From Pararge aegeria (lineage: Eukaryota > Arthropoda > Insecta > Lepidoptera > Nymphalidae): 64,000 bases of DNA. Position 1 is the first letter of the stretch. The number at the start of each line of letters is the position of its first letter. Positions 9,714 to 20,300 of the stretch are shown piece by piece. Made by a program: the position numbers and the translations under genes. The stretch is from positions 4,030,001 to 4,094,000 of the forward strand of contig NC_053181.1 in assembly GCF_905163445.1 (NCBI RefSeq), given 5' to 3'. The notes beneath the pieces were generated by a model. That model was not told the origin of the DNA and searched no databases. It was given only the letters and a program-made list of their open reading frames with translations.

Positions 9714-9807
9714 TTACAATGAGGTCATTTCCTTTTTTATATGAAGTTTATGTCTACTTGCAATAGATGGTACCTACTTTCTAACGGTAGTTCGTTTTTT
9801 GTTTCAG

Positions 9808-10430
9808 CAAAGTCTACAGCAAAAAAATGGACAAGTTTGCGAGATAGGTGGATGAAATGTCACAGAAGACTTAAAGAAATGAAATCGGGATCGGGTGCTA
9901 AGAAGATTCGTAAATGTGATTTTTACGACGAAATGTTATTTTTGACAAAAATTGTAACACGCCGAGACACTGAGTCAAATATACCCGAAACAACAAACGT
10001 GGAAAAAAGTCCCGTAGAACATACACCGATCGCGAAAAAAAAGAAACAGGATGTTAGCGAGGTGGACAAAAATATGGCAGAATTTATAAAGGCTGTTACC
10101 AAAGAAGAAGAGAGCCGTGCCATGTCATTTTTTAAAAGTATAGCTCCGAGTGTTGATAAGTTCAGTGATGAGGAAATGGTGGATTTCCAGTTTGAAGTTT
10201 TAAAACTTGTGCGTTCTACGCAACAACGAAAGGGAAGTGATGTTCATCATACTCGACATACCGGCCCATCATACTCGACTCGACCAGGTTACAGTACTCA
10301 AAAATCTACATCCATTGAATTTGACACCGAAACTATTAGTAGTGTGGAAACATCGCATACAGATGAATTTCACTTTGACTTTTCTGAAGAATATGAACAT
10401 GTGGAGTCTGTTGAATTTGGAAACATGTAA
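9808..10430 (+). CDS. Harbinger MADF/Myb-like protein, exon 2
   Basis: The acceptor tttcag/CA completes an Ala codon after the phase-1 donor at 8,395. The domain continues AKSTAKKWTSLRDRWMKCHRRLKEMKSGSG, the basic recognition helix of the MADF fold. A Lys-rich stretch (IAKKKKQD, a likely nuclear signal) and a Ser/Thr/acidic C-terminus ending in TAA at 10,428-10,430 follow. A helical acidic segment (FSDEEMVDFQFEVLKLVR) resembles the BESS-like tail of MADF proteins. The exon lies antisense inside the transposase intron (9,632-10,492). The frame extends upstream of the acceptor into intron, which is not counted. Confidence 0.85.
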
Positions 10431-10492
10431 CACTTCAAAGACATTTATTATTGTATAACGTTCAAATCAATATGCTTAAAAAAATTACTTAC

Positions 10493-10797
10493 CTTAATGT
10501 TACGGCCAATCTAATGTATGGAGGAATACTTTCTCGCATTTTGGTATTTTCATGTCGTATATTATTTTCTATTGTTGTCAAAAGCTTGTCAAACGTAGAC
10601 ATTTTCATGCGAAAATAATCCACAAATTTTTCCTCATGTTGTCGCATGACACGGTAAAGGGTAATGAACCCGCCAAACTCATTTTTCTCTTGTATAATTG
10701 GATGAACCCAGTAAAGTCTCTTGTTTTTTGTTTCCTTTTTTATTTTGTTATAATAATAATATGCAATTATCATTCTTTTTTGCTTTGTAGTTAACAT
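10493..10797 (-). CDS. Harbinger transposase, exon 1
   Basis: The 5' coding exon (101 codons plus two bases, donor AAG/gtaagt) starts at the only suitable ATG (10,797). It contains the N-terminal Harbinger signature: a Lys/Arg/Tyr-rich start, RLYWVHPIIQEKNEFGGF, then FVDYFRMKMSTFDKLL and the ...RESIPPYIRLAVTL segment that leads into exon 2. Related transposases read 'R-W-V-x-P' and 'F-x-x-Y-F-R-M' here. The 861-bp intron between the two exons holds the partner gene's exon 2 on the plus strand. Confidence 0.88.
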
Positions 10798-11029
10798 TTA
10801 TATAAATAAACGAAACTCACTGATTACACTTGTTATTACTTGCGCGCCCTACGCCCGACTGTCGACTGCACGAAAAGAATCGTGTCGTGTACACGTTTCC
10901 ATTGGTCTTGTCTGCGGAAGACACGAAAAGTTTTCGTGTGTGGAACAGACAAAATTCTTGTCGTCTACACGAAAAATTTGTCTTGTCTGTCGCAGGAACG
11001 GCAAATTTTCTTAGCGTGTACAAGCGCCC

Positions 11030-11480
11030 TAAGTCGGACCAGACTGCTCACGGAGTGCCAATTTAATTTAAAATCGGTTAAGTAGTTTAAGAGTCCATCG
11101 CGGACAAACATCGTGACAGGAGATTTATATATATTAAGATTATGACATGCAACACACATCTGAAACGATAATTACTTCCTTGTTAATTTAAATGACTGAC
11201 TGCATTCAAAATCTACATGGTGCTTTCCGATAACCTATTACGTAGATTGTCGCACTCGGGCAGAAAACTATCCGAAAATTATTAAGGTTGTGTGAGCTAT
11301 AATATAAAGGGCTTCTAAAGTATGTAATTATATTTTTTTTTCTCTTAAAACCACCTATAGTTTTTCATTTCATCACATGAACCCATTATCGGCCCACTAC
11401 AGGGCACGGGTCTCCTCCCACAATGACAAAGGGTTAAGGCAGTAGTCCACCACGCTGGCCCAGTGCGGATTGGTGGACTC
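11030..11480. repeat. right part of the split Helitron-like repeat, AT-rich spacer, SINE-B fragment
   Basis: 11,030-11,135 continues the repeat interrupted at 7,985 ('aaatcggttaagtagtttaa', 'gacaaacatcgtgacagg'). 11,355-11,480 is a partial minus-strand SINE-B ('ccactacagggcacgggtct', 'ccaccacgctggcccagtgc'). Nothing coding is seen. Confidence 0.6.
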
Positions 11481-14400
11481 CACACACCTTTGAGAATAAT
11501 AGTTCTCTCTTACAAACTAAGTTATTGTTTATGATATTTATTTGTGAGGCACTTAATTTAAACATTCCAAGGCACGGAGGCTTCGATTCTACTGTTACCG
11601 GTTTGTTCTTCAGTTTGGACAACGGTTACGCAAGATCCCTTTTTAAGAGAAGAATGTGTTCGAAAGTAAGTAGTAAGGTATACAAACAAATAAGTGAGCA
11701 AGGTACAAAAGTAAATAAATTGAAGATTGTTATTGTTTTCACAATAGACCATATGTTTTATTTTATTCTTGTTTGCCCTTCACTGCGATGTCACCTAGTG
11801 GTCAGAAATTATGCAATCTAATAGATAAAAATGCAATATATAAAAAAAGACAAATTGACAAAAGAACAACGTGGTTCTTTGTAATTTATTAAAATAATGG
11901 GATAGAAAAAAACAAATCTACGTACAAAAATATACATATGAGTATTTCAGTAGTTTTTTTTTTTATAAATAATTATTTATATATGTATTAAAAGTAAATT
12001 AATTATAATAAAAAAATAGACGTAAATACAGTATTTAATGTTTCTTGCAAGTGAAGGTAAAAACCCGTTAGTAAAATTATGAAATTTAATGTATGATGAA
12101 CACAAAAATTGCCAAAAAATAATTATTTCGAAATGCGACGTTGCCTACGAAAATCGAATCCGGTTATGTTAACGTCTCTCTTATTTCAAATAAGTTACTA
12201 GATACTGTACTGTATACTGGTATATATTATGAGTACCAATTTTTATTCTTATCTTGTGAGATAAGACCGGATTAAACAGTTGCTTTACAGATTAAGCTAC
12301 GAAACATTATTTATTTAAATGACTCCATTTATAAAAACTTACATCATCCAACTACTTGAAAGCAAATAGTGATTCTTAATCCATACTTATATTATGAGGG
12401 TAAAGATTTTTTGTTTGTTTGTTTGTACCCAATAGTCTCCAAAATAATAATAGATATACACCCATAAGCACAAATATGTTAGTTGGTCTTGTCTTACGAT
12501 CATTGGCAACAGGGCAACGGATATAGAGATTTTGGAACCGAAAGTAACATTGGCTACTATTTCACTTTTCCATAAAGTAACGTGTATTTCACACGAAAGC
12601 GCACAGGTTTTTGATAATTTTTCTGTTATAATATCTTAACGTTAAACCAGATGTACGTATTATTACTGTTATTGCCTACAGGGATAGTTTAGAGGCCATT
12701 TAAGGCTTATTTTGTATCTGATTTGAGATGTACTGTTGCTATGGAATACAGCTTTTTTTATAGTTCTGGTTGACGGACCAAGCAGATTCCGCTTGGTCAG
12801 ATTCAGGCCCGCCTGATGGTAAATGAAAAGTATTTTCTATAAACAGAGCAAGATATTTACATTGATATTTTAATTGCTTAAAACGCACATTACTTAGAAA
12901 GGTTAGAGGTGCGTGCTTGGATTCGAACTCGCCCCCCGAAAGCGAAGTCGAAGTCCTACCCACTTGGCTATCGACGCTTCAACCGTAAACTTGTCACTTT
13001 TATCAGGTGTATTTTTAGATAAAGGGATGAGGGTTTGTTGCTTCTTTCATCAATCTAGCAGCTGATTAGCAGCAATTTTTATTTTTCCACAGAATTAGAA
13101 ATATACGGAAACCATGTCCACAACTAATATTGATGCATCAAAAACCACTTCAATTTAGTAGTGTTTCTCGAGCAGGCAGTTAGTCTCTCCTTTTCATATA
13201 GCAGTTGACAGTAATTATTTAGAGGTAAACCTCTAATGTTCTAAACGTTTAACATAAAATGGGGAAAATGTGAAAAGTTTGTCAGCTAGCAACATTCCGC
13301 AGATGTTTAGTAACATGTGCGGGGTGTTTTCACTATTTTTGGTAAAAATGCACTGCATGCTAGAATGGCGGAATGAGATTTCTGTATTTTCTTAATTCTA
13401 TGGGGATACAGAAGTTACATGTCCAATGTCAATCCACGTTCTCAAAGTATTATTTACGCTTATTTATTAACATGTCCATGATTAACATTTGTAAACTTAA
13501 CGATGCTAATCTAATAAGCCCAAACTGGATGGGTTCACGTTAACTAAAGTAGGGGTTTTACGAGCAGCTTCTAGCTACAAACATCATCAGACGAGTTCAT
13601 CTGTTCGATATTATAACATTGTCAAATTATTTATTTATTTATTTATTTAGCAACGCACCCCGTGAAGACATTACAGTTGCCCAATTCGTCTCCCCGGGGC
13701 TATTAAAAGAATGTATGAACGAGTAATTAATACAACAAATTAAATTAAATAAAAACATAAAAATACGCTATATAAAATTATGTTTAATTGAGCCGCTAAG
13801 TACGATATTATAACATTGTCAACGTAGTTACACACTTAGTTTCAACTCAATCGGATACCAGCAGTGATATAAACAAGCTTTTAATGCTGGTTCGATTATT
13901 ATTAGTGCCTAATAAACATTGTCACCTAAATAGTGATCATTGCCAATCTAATGGGCCCAAACTCATTGGGCTCACGTTAACTAAATTGGAGATTCTTCGA
14001 ACAGCTTCTTACTCCACTAAGAGACAAGAAAGAATTTGATGCCAGCAAGTGTATAAAAAGCCTGATGTATTTTAAACAATGGCATTTAAAATCCCTGACA
14101 CAAATTTTCCTTAACTTACTAAGTAATTTATGTTTTTTATACTCACATTTCTGTTAAACTTTGGTGGCATCTCAGTATTGTTTTGATATCAAAAAACACA
14201 AAAAGAACAAGTATATAATATCCAATTAAACACAACCGTCGCGCAAGGAAGATGTTTACTAAAAACACTCATGTCCAATGTCCCCTCTACTTTTACCACA
14301 TTACGAGTTTAATTACGTTTTCAATTAATATTAAGTGTACCTCTTTATTATTATAATATGTTGTTAAATTATCCTTTATAATCTGTGATATCCAATTTTA

Positions 14401-14905
14401 AAACTATCAGTCTTTATTTAACTTAGGTTTTACTACAATTTCGTTAATTTATTTTGACACTTCCGTATCCAACATGTCTGGTAAAACTAAAAACAGTTTG
14501 TTTAAATAATTGTGAAAAATATTTCTAAAATGTTTATATTTCAATAGTAAAATTATATTTTATGTTTGTTTCATAAAGTTTTTAATTGTACAAGTAACCC
14601 GTTTTAAGTTTATACAATGTACAATGCCACGTTAAAAAACAATAAGTAACTGACAGTCACTTTTACACTGTTTTCTTGCAACAATACACGTGTTAACTGT
14701 TTAAAAATACGAATAAAGTTATTTAATGAGTGCAACAAGTACGTTTCGCTTTCAATAAATGATACTATTGAACTGTTTCATACCCATGATGCTATATATT
14801 ATGTCTGATGTGACTGGCGCTTATCGGCCACTTGATAAGAGGTACTTAAGTATTTGTCATTTAAACTAACTTAGGGTTGCCCCAGAAAAAATATTCTAAA
14901 TATGA
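11481..14905. other. Rab32 intron: AT-rich, mostly old repeats
   Basis: 11,481-12,380 shows nothing recognisable. 12,385-12,560 resembles the 5' part of a Helitron-like repeat ('ttatattatgagggtaaaga'). 12,760-12,985 is a decayed SINE-B on the minus strand. 13,085-13,400 is an unclassified repeat whose reverse copy is at 18,880-19,020. 13,625-13,650 is a (TTTA)n run. No exon is seen. Confidence 0.5.
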
Positions 14906-14911
14906 ACGTTT

Positions 14912-15195
14912 GAGAGAGTGATGGCGTAATGGTTAGAGCTACAGCTTCATCCCTTTCGATTGGGCCGAGTTCGATTCTCGGCACGCACCTCTAACTTTCG
15001 GAGCTATGCGCGTTTTTAATTTGGGGAATTAAAAATTATCACTTGCTTTAACGGTGAAGGAAAACATCTTGAGGAAACCTTCCTGTAAGTTCTACTTAAC
15101 GTTCTCAAAGGTGTGTGAAATCCGCATTTGGCCAGCAGATGGACTAGGATATAAGCCCATCTCATTCTAAAAGGAGACTGATAATGAAATGAAAT
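14912..15195 (+). repeat. SINE-B copy
   Basis: The tRNA-like head has 'gtgatggcgtaatggttaga' (A box) and 'cgagttcgattctcggcac' (B box). Then 'cacctctaactttcggagct', 'aacggtgaaggaaaacatct', 'ttctcaaaggtgtgtgaaat' and 'catctcattctaaaaggaga' follow. It is among the more complete copies. Confidence 0.85.
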
Positions 15196-15204
15196 GATGC
15201 CTGT

Positions 15205-15437
15205 TACTCGATCATGCCTGAACTGCTGAGCTAATTTGGATGAAACTTAGTGCAGAAATAGAAGAGAGAGTGTGGAGTAGAACATAGTTTATCCCGAAAA
15301 ATGTACAGCTCCTGTGGGATAGATTTACTTTTGTTATCACAGAGCCAGAGGTCCACATGTTTTGAGTTCAGGAGTCAGATAATAATCTAGGCATACATAT
15401 CAAAACTTCCACGCAAACGAAGTCGCAGGCAAAACTA
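15205..15437 (+). mobile_element. Helitron-like 3' fragment
   Basis: It carries 'gagctaatttggatgaaact' and ends 'aacgaagtcgcaggcaaaac' + 'tagt'. A GACGAAGTCGCGGGC-type stem followed by CTAGT is the terminal structure shared with 63,380-63,400 and (reverse) 7,797-7,830. Confidence 0.6.
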
Positions 15438-15474
15438 GTACCTTAGACATACATCTATAGAAATCTTAATAACA

Positions 15475-15530
15475 AGACAGACATAGAACATGTAACATAG
15501 ACACAGACATAGACACAGACATAGAAATGT
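15475..15530. repeat. short (ACATAG/ACACAG)n tandem repeat
   Basis: Alternating 'acatagacacag' hexamers, about 4-5 units. Confidence 0.7.
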
Positions 15531-15784
15531 GTGCCAGTGTAACCACATTGCCTTTTTTGAGATATAGTAGCATTTAGGCACCCCTAAAAGCCAATAAAAA
15601 AAGTAAGATAAACAATCGAAGATAAGCAATATGGAGTTTTCAAATATAAGGCTCGATCGAAACGTGTAGAACCCTGTGGTTCAGATCCAGCTTGAAGAAA
15701 ACCTATTTGCTGCGTAACTTGAAGGGAACTTTAAAAACTAATAAATAAAACGTGTATGTAGTTATGTACACTCGTTAGAAGTTT

Positions 15785-16310
15785 TGTTTCCTTTGGCGTA
15801 ACGAGATAAAAATATAAGTCTTTTCAAAAATTTCATCTTGGGCCTCATTCTACGTTTGTACAAAAAGGATTTTAATACATTGAAAGTTTTATTATAGCGT
15901 GATATCAGTTCGTTAGTTAAAGTTTATTTAAATGTCACAAAAAATATATAATTAAAGAAATGGACATTTCTTTAATTATATAGAAATATTTTTTATAATA
16001 AACATAATTGAATTTGGAATACTATTATACTCATTAGCGGACAACATTAAAATTTAAGATTTATGTACAATTTAATCAACTGAATGCGCCCGCAGACTTT
16101 GACAATTGAAAGTGTACACTGTCAAACTTTATAGCTAACTGTCGGTAATTTGTGACGGTGTGCGCGCGCATCGTAAAAAATTACTCTCATAATTTTTCCC
16201 TAACGCACCAAAAGAAGTATAACTTCAATAAATTAGTGTGAACACGTTGTTGTTTATTTTTTTTCAGTGCCAACCCTACTTACACCGCCGACGTGACGTT
16301 GTAACTACGC
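15785..16310 (+). repeat. unclassified ~500-bp dispersed repeat, copy 1
   Basis: It shares ordered blocks, in reverse, with 52,440-52,935: 'tctacgtttgtacaaaaagg', 'tactcattagcggacaacat', 'gcagactttgacaattgaaa', 'gtgacggtgtgcgcgcgcat' and 'agaagtataacttc'. There is no coding capacity. A perfect 18-bp inverted repeat (15,945-15,982) is present only in this copy. Confidence 0.65.
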
Positions 16311-16689
16311 TGTTTATTTTGTGTATAATATTATCTTGGTAATACTTAGGGCATTATACAAATATATCTTGCTTACTGGTTTACTAAACAACTTTTAACT
16401 AGGTATTTTAATGCTATAATCTAGAGTTATCTAGTCTAGTAGATTATGATTACTTTAAGTTTTAGTGTCCCGAAAATTGGTCTTGAAGTCTGGTGACCCA
16501 AGAGCAGGTCTAGCGATTCAAAGGGGCGCCAGCACTTTGGGTGCCATGCCCATAAGTGAACAGTTAGACGGCTTATATTTTATGTAAATATTACTTTTGG
16601 TTTGTAGTTATTATAACTTAAAGTCTGAGTTTTAGTAAGTTCAAAATATGTTTATTCAGGTACATCCCATTTATAAAGAAGCACTTTTG

Positions 16690-17262
16690 CACGATCACTT
16701 TGGGTTAAGTAGGTAGGTTAACTTTCGAGGGGGTTGAGTTCGAAATTCGATTCCCGGCACGCAGTTATTCATCTCTTTTCACTCACACATTTCGAAGTTT
16801 GTGCGTTTTAAAATTTAAAAAAAAACAAAATTCTAAATTCATTTATTTCAAGAAGGCCTGTTTTATAAGCACTTTTAATACGTCAAGTATGCCTGTTTGT
16901 AGTTACTCTACCATCGTTTTGGAAAGCAGATTCTACCGAGAAGAACCGGCAAGAAACTCAGTACAGTGCACTTTTCCAACATCAATATTTACAATTATTT
17001 TTCTATATAATATAAAATTCATCAAATGTATAGTAACCTCGCTGTATTAGATATGTTTTTATACATTTTTTAAACGTAGGCAACGGTAGGTCCAGAATTA
17101 CCTCAGGAATCATGTTGTCAAAGCGTATACTCAACCCCAAAAAAGGGTTCAAGCAATTAATATGACACTGGCTTCAACCGTGAAGGAAACCTGCATGCCT
17201 GAGAGCTCTCCATAATGTTCCCGAAGGTGTGTAGAGTCCACCACTCCGCATATTTGGGTCCC
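16690..17262 (+). repeat. SINE-B copy interrupted by a LINE tail
   Basis: SINE-B sequence runs 16,735-16,815 ('attcgattcccggcacgc'). It is interrupted by a LINE 3'-tail copy (about 16,830-17,140, 'gcctgtttgtagttactcta', 'ccggcaagaaactcagtaca') and resumes at 17,145 ('tggcttcaaccgtgaaggaa', 'ctgagagctctccataatgt'). The nesting dates the LINE tail as the younger insertion. The 83-codon frame over the LINE part is not a gene. Confidence 0.7.
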
Positions 17263-18880
17263 AAATATTATCTGTATTTACACTTTTATTTCTTTTTTCT
17301 CTTTTTTTAGATAGATGAAATCAAGCGAGTAGAGTCGAGTTAAGAAAGGCATAGGTGTCAGTTAAGAAACTATTTTGAGAAATTAACCCTCTAAAGGTCT
17401 AAAAGGAACCTACGTTTCAAATTAAGAGTTCATGTAGGCTTTAAACTTCCTGAGATTTCGTAATAAGTCTGTGAGTGAGTCAGTGGGTTTCTCTTTGTAT
17501 ATCTAGATTAATTTTTTTCTCTAATTTTAGACAGACGACACCAAACGATTCGCTATTATAGAATATATATATATAGCAGTATAAGACCATGGAGTGTGGG
17601 AATCCCCATTAAAGATCCCCATAAAAGACTATCTATTAACCCAGTATTAACGCCCATCGCGTCGATTAAAATGATAATGACGACACTCCATCAACAGATG
17701 TTGCACATCTATTTACAGTTTCTTGTTAAGTATTACGAAAATACATTAATAATGAATACCGGGCCCTTTATCACTGTCTGGATTGAGCAGGTAAGTTACT
17801 TAATAGTTATTTTATAAGATTTGAAATCATAGGCTCAGAGTCCCTCTAAAGAATGATGGAAGGTTTTGGTACTGACAATAATTCATCGTCATCAACAGCC
17901 CATTACAATCCACTGGTGGACTAAAGGCCTTTCCCAACTGGAGGATTTAACCATAATCACCACGTTGGGCACGCGGATTGGTGATCGAACTTTATAACAA
18001 GACGACTGTCCTTTTAGTGGAGGCCTATGATACGGTGGCCTGGATCATGAATTATAATATAATATTAGTATTTGTACTTTGCGTAAGAATTTATATTTTG
18101 GTTGACCCCCAACGAGGTGGACAGACGACATTAAGCGCGTCGCAGGTAGCCGCTGGTTCCAAGCGGCACAAAACCGTGGAATTTGAAACTCCCTACAAAA
18201 GACTTATGTCCAGCAGCGGACGTCTAACGTTTGATATAATAAGGATGATGATTACTACTAGACTAACAAACAGTAGGCTAACTAAAGCCAAATCTTAGTA
18301 CATACCTCGGAGTTAGTATGTACACATGCACTGCTTTGTTGCAGTTCACTAAGCTCATTGTTATTCCTAAATCGGCCGACGCGCTAAATCGCTTCGTAAA
18401 GCTTTGTCACTAGGATAGTAAACAAGTGTCCACGACTCGGTCAAAACTTTCCTCTAGTCTAGACATTCCTGAACCAACTTTAAAACAATAAATTGACTCC
18501 TGCCGTAAATCAATTCCTGCGACTTAAAAAGTCAATCTTTGCAAAGTTTTTTCGGTCGGCTCAGAGACTACTTTCCCGGCATGAGAACCAGTCAAACTGG
18601 ATGTTTCCTCCATAATTTTCGGTTAAATTGTAACTGAGATAAAGGTTTAATTCTCTCGCGGAGTGCATCACACTTAAGTAACCTTATTTTATAAAAGTAC
18701 TGTGTACGACTTACAGGCTGGCAGTCATCACATAGCTGTACGGTTTGACACAGAATTAAGAGCGTTCGGAAACCTCATTCAGCCATTATTGCATGTGACA
18801 TGTGTGCAAAAACAGTAAAAACGCCCCGCGCAAGTTTCGCTTCACAACCGCGGAATTTCGCTAGCGCGCAATCTTTTCCC
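17263..18880. other. Rab32 intron with RTE-LINE tail; no exon seen
   Basis: 17,885-17,985 is a dispersed repeat ('cagcccattacaatccactg', also near 34,580). 18,105-18,245 is an RTE LINE C-terminal remnant ('gaggtggacagacgacatta'). The 106-codon frame 17,978-18,298 runs through this remnant. The rest is unremarkable. Confidence 0.5.
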
Positions 18881-19020
18881 ATTTCCTCCATTTTATGCTA
18901 AACTTTTAAAGCACTAGCGGTAAAATAATTACTGTCAACCGCCTGTTCGAGAAACACTACTAAAGAGGGGTATTTGATGCTTTAATATTACTAAGGTACA
19001 CGGTTTCTGTATGTAATTTC
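18880..19020 (+). repeat. unclassified dispersed repeat
   Basis: 'actgtcaaccgcctgttcga', 'gagaaacactactaaag' and 'ggtacacggtttctgtatgt' are the reverse of 13,090-13,225. A shorter copy is at 35,820-35,890. Confidence 0.6.
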
Positions 19021-19924
19021 TGTAATAAGTTGTCAAATATATACAATTTATACATTTGACAACTTATTTAAAGGTACCTTTCAAAGAATAAATCGTTCAA
19101 AGATAGTTCACCAAGGCGAGTTACCGATTACTTGCGAGGTCGTAGTTTTGGGCATCTATAGGCATGGAATTTCGTATCGCAATTTCTAAAGGATAATACA
19201 CGTTTACATGCTTTATAAAAGATTTGTTTTTAATTTCCGTAGTCCCAATTATTACTGAAGGTTATTATTAATCCACTGCGCGTTATTTTGTAATTTTTAA
19301 ATCCAGATAAAACAAATCAAACCGAACATTGCGCGGTCACCAGTATTGTTGGCATGATCAACGCTACTACGGTGGCCACCGACTACGCCTTATTGTAAAA
19401 TATTAGACCTTTGTTAATACACATGGTTTAGAACTTGCTATAGCTACTGGTTTTTTATACGCAAGCATGGATTGGAATTAAGTTAACTATCATCAAAGTA
19501 CTCTTTATTGTAGGATTCTTAATTTGTGTTTTTATTCGAAATAAATTCTATAATTATTCATTCTATTACGATTTCATCAAAATTTTTAGGAAAAAAAAAG
19601 TCACGGCAAATGGCAATCGATTTTTATATACCTTACTTTTTCTCCCTCTTAGCACGTTAACAATGTATTATATTATGTACATTTCTTCCCTTATATTAAC
19701 ATGCCAGCAATGACGCATTTTCAACCTGGTTTTTAAGAAAGAATAAATGTTTTTTTGAAGTAAAGGTCTTTTGGGAAAGAAGGGTGATAGCTTGCATGGA
19801 GAGTCGGTTATTTTAAGCATTGTATGTCCGTCGGTTAAAGTTACTAATATAATGATCACATGAGAAATGAGAATAAGAACAAAGCCTGCAGGCCGATCCG
19901 TGCTGGGATTACAATTAAAGGTGG

Positions 19925-20300
19925 AATTTACATTTATTTCGAGTCACTTTATTCAAGTAGGCCCATAGGGGGCCATAGGTGGCACTTTTGATGCGTACAT
20001 TACATGAGAATTACACGGTAGTGTGATGACGGCGATAACCATATTCGTAAACTACAAACTAAAGCTACGAGGGTTTCAAACGCGTCCTGGTCTAAGATGA
20101 AGCCCACAACAAACAACCTCTCACATTGTCATTTAAAATTATTAGAAGAGCAACCTGGTTAGTGCAATGATTAATAATAACAATGATTATCGATTACGTA
20201 GTCCTTTAAACTATAATAGGTTTTCTTATAAGCTTACGTTTAATACAAACTTTGAACTTTTTAAGAGACATCTCCAAGATGTTAATGTGTAGTTTATTGT
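19925..20300 (-). repeat. LINE 3' end (minus strand)
   Basis: The plus strand reads 'caagtaggcccatagggggc', 'ggcacttttgatgcgtacat', 'ctaaagctacgagggtttca' and then, from about 20,165, the reverse complement of the frame end seen better at 61,786-62,019. It is the same family as 61,535-62,025. It is decayed and carries an internal deletion relative to that copy. Confidence 0.7.

Larger units (their letters stand above)
7986..11029. mobile_element. complete PIF/Harbinger DNA transposon
   Basis: A 3,044-bp element with perfect 24-bp terminal inverted repeats (7,986-8,009 and 11,006-11,029; they begin GGGCGCTTGTACACGC), flanked by TAA on both sides (7,983-7,985 and 11,030-11,032). Sub-terminal CG-rich repeats of the 'cttgtctgcg/caagacacga' type sit inside both ends. 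It encodes the two proteins normal for the superfamily, a DDE transposase on the minus strand and a MADF/Myb-like DNA-binding protein on the plus strand, both without frame breaks. Perfect ends, clean target duplication and intact genes indicate a young, possibly autonomous copy. Confidence 0.95.

Noticed and set aside
10817..11159. Several 60-80-codon frames at the right end of the Harbinger element
   Set aside because: They cover the CG-rich sub-terminal repeats and inverted end on both strands; structural DNA rather than coding.
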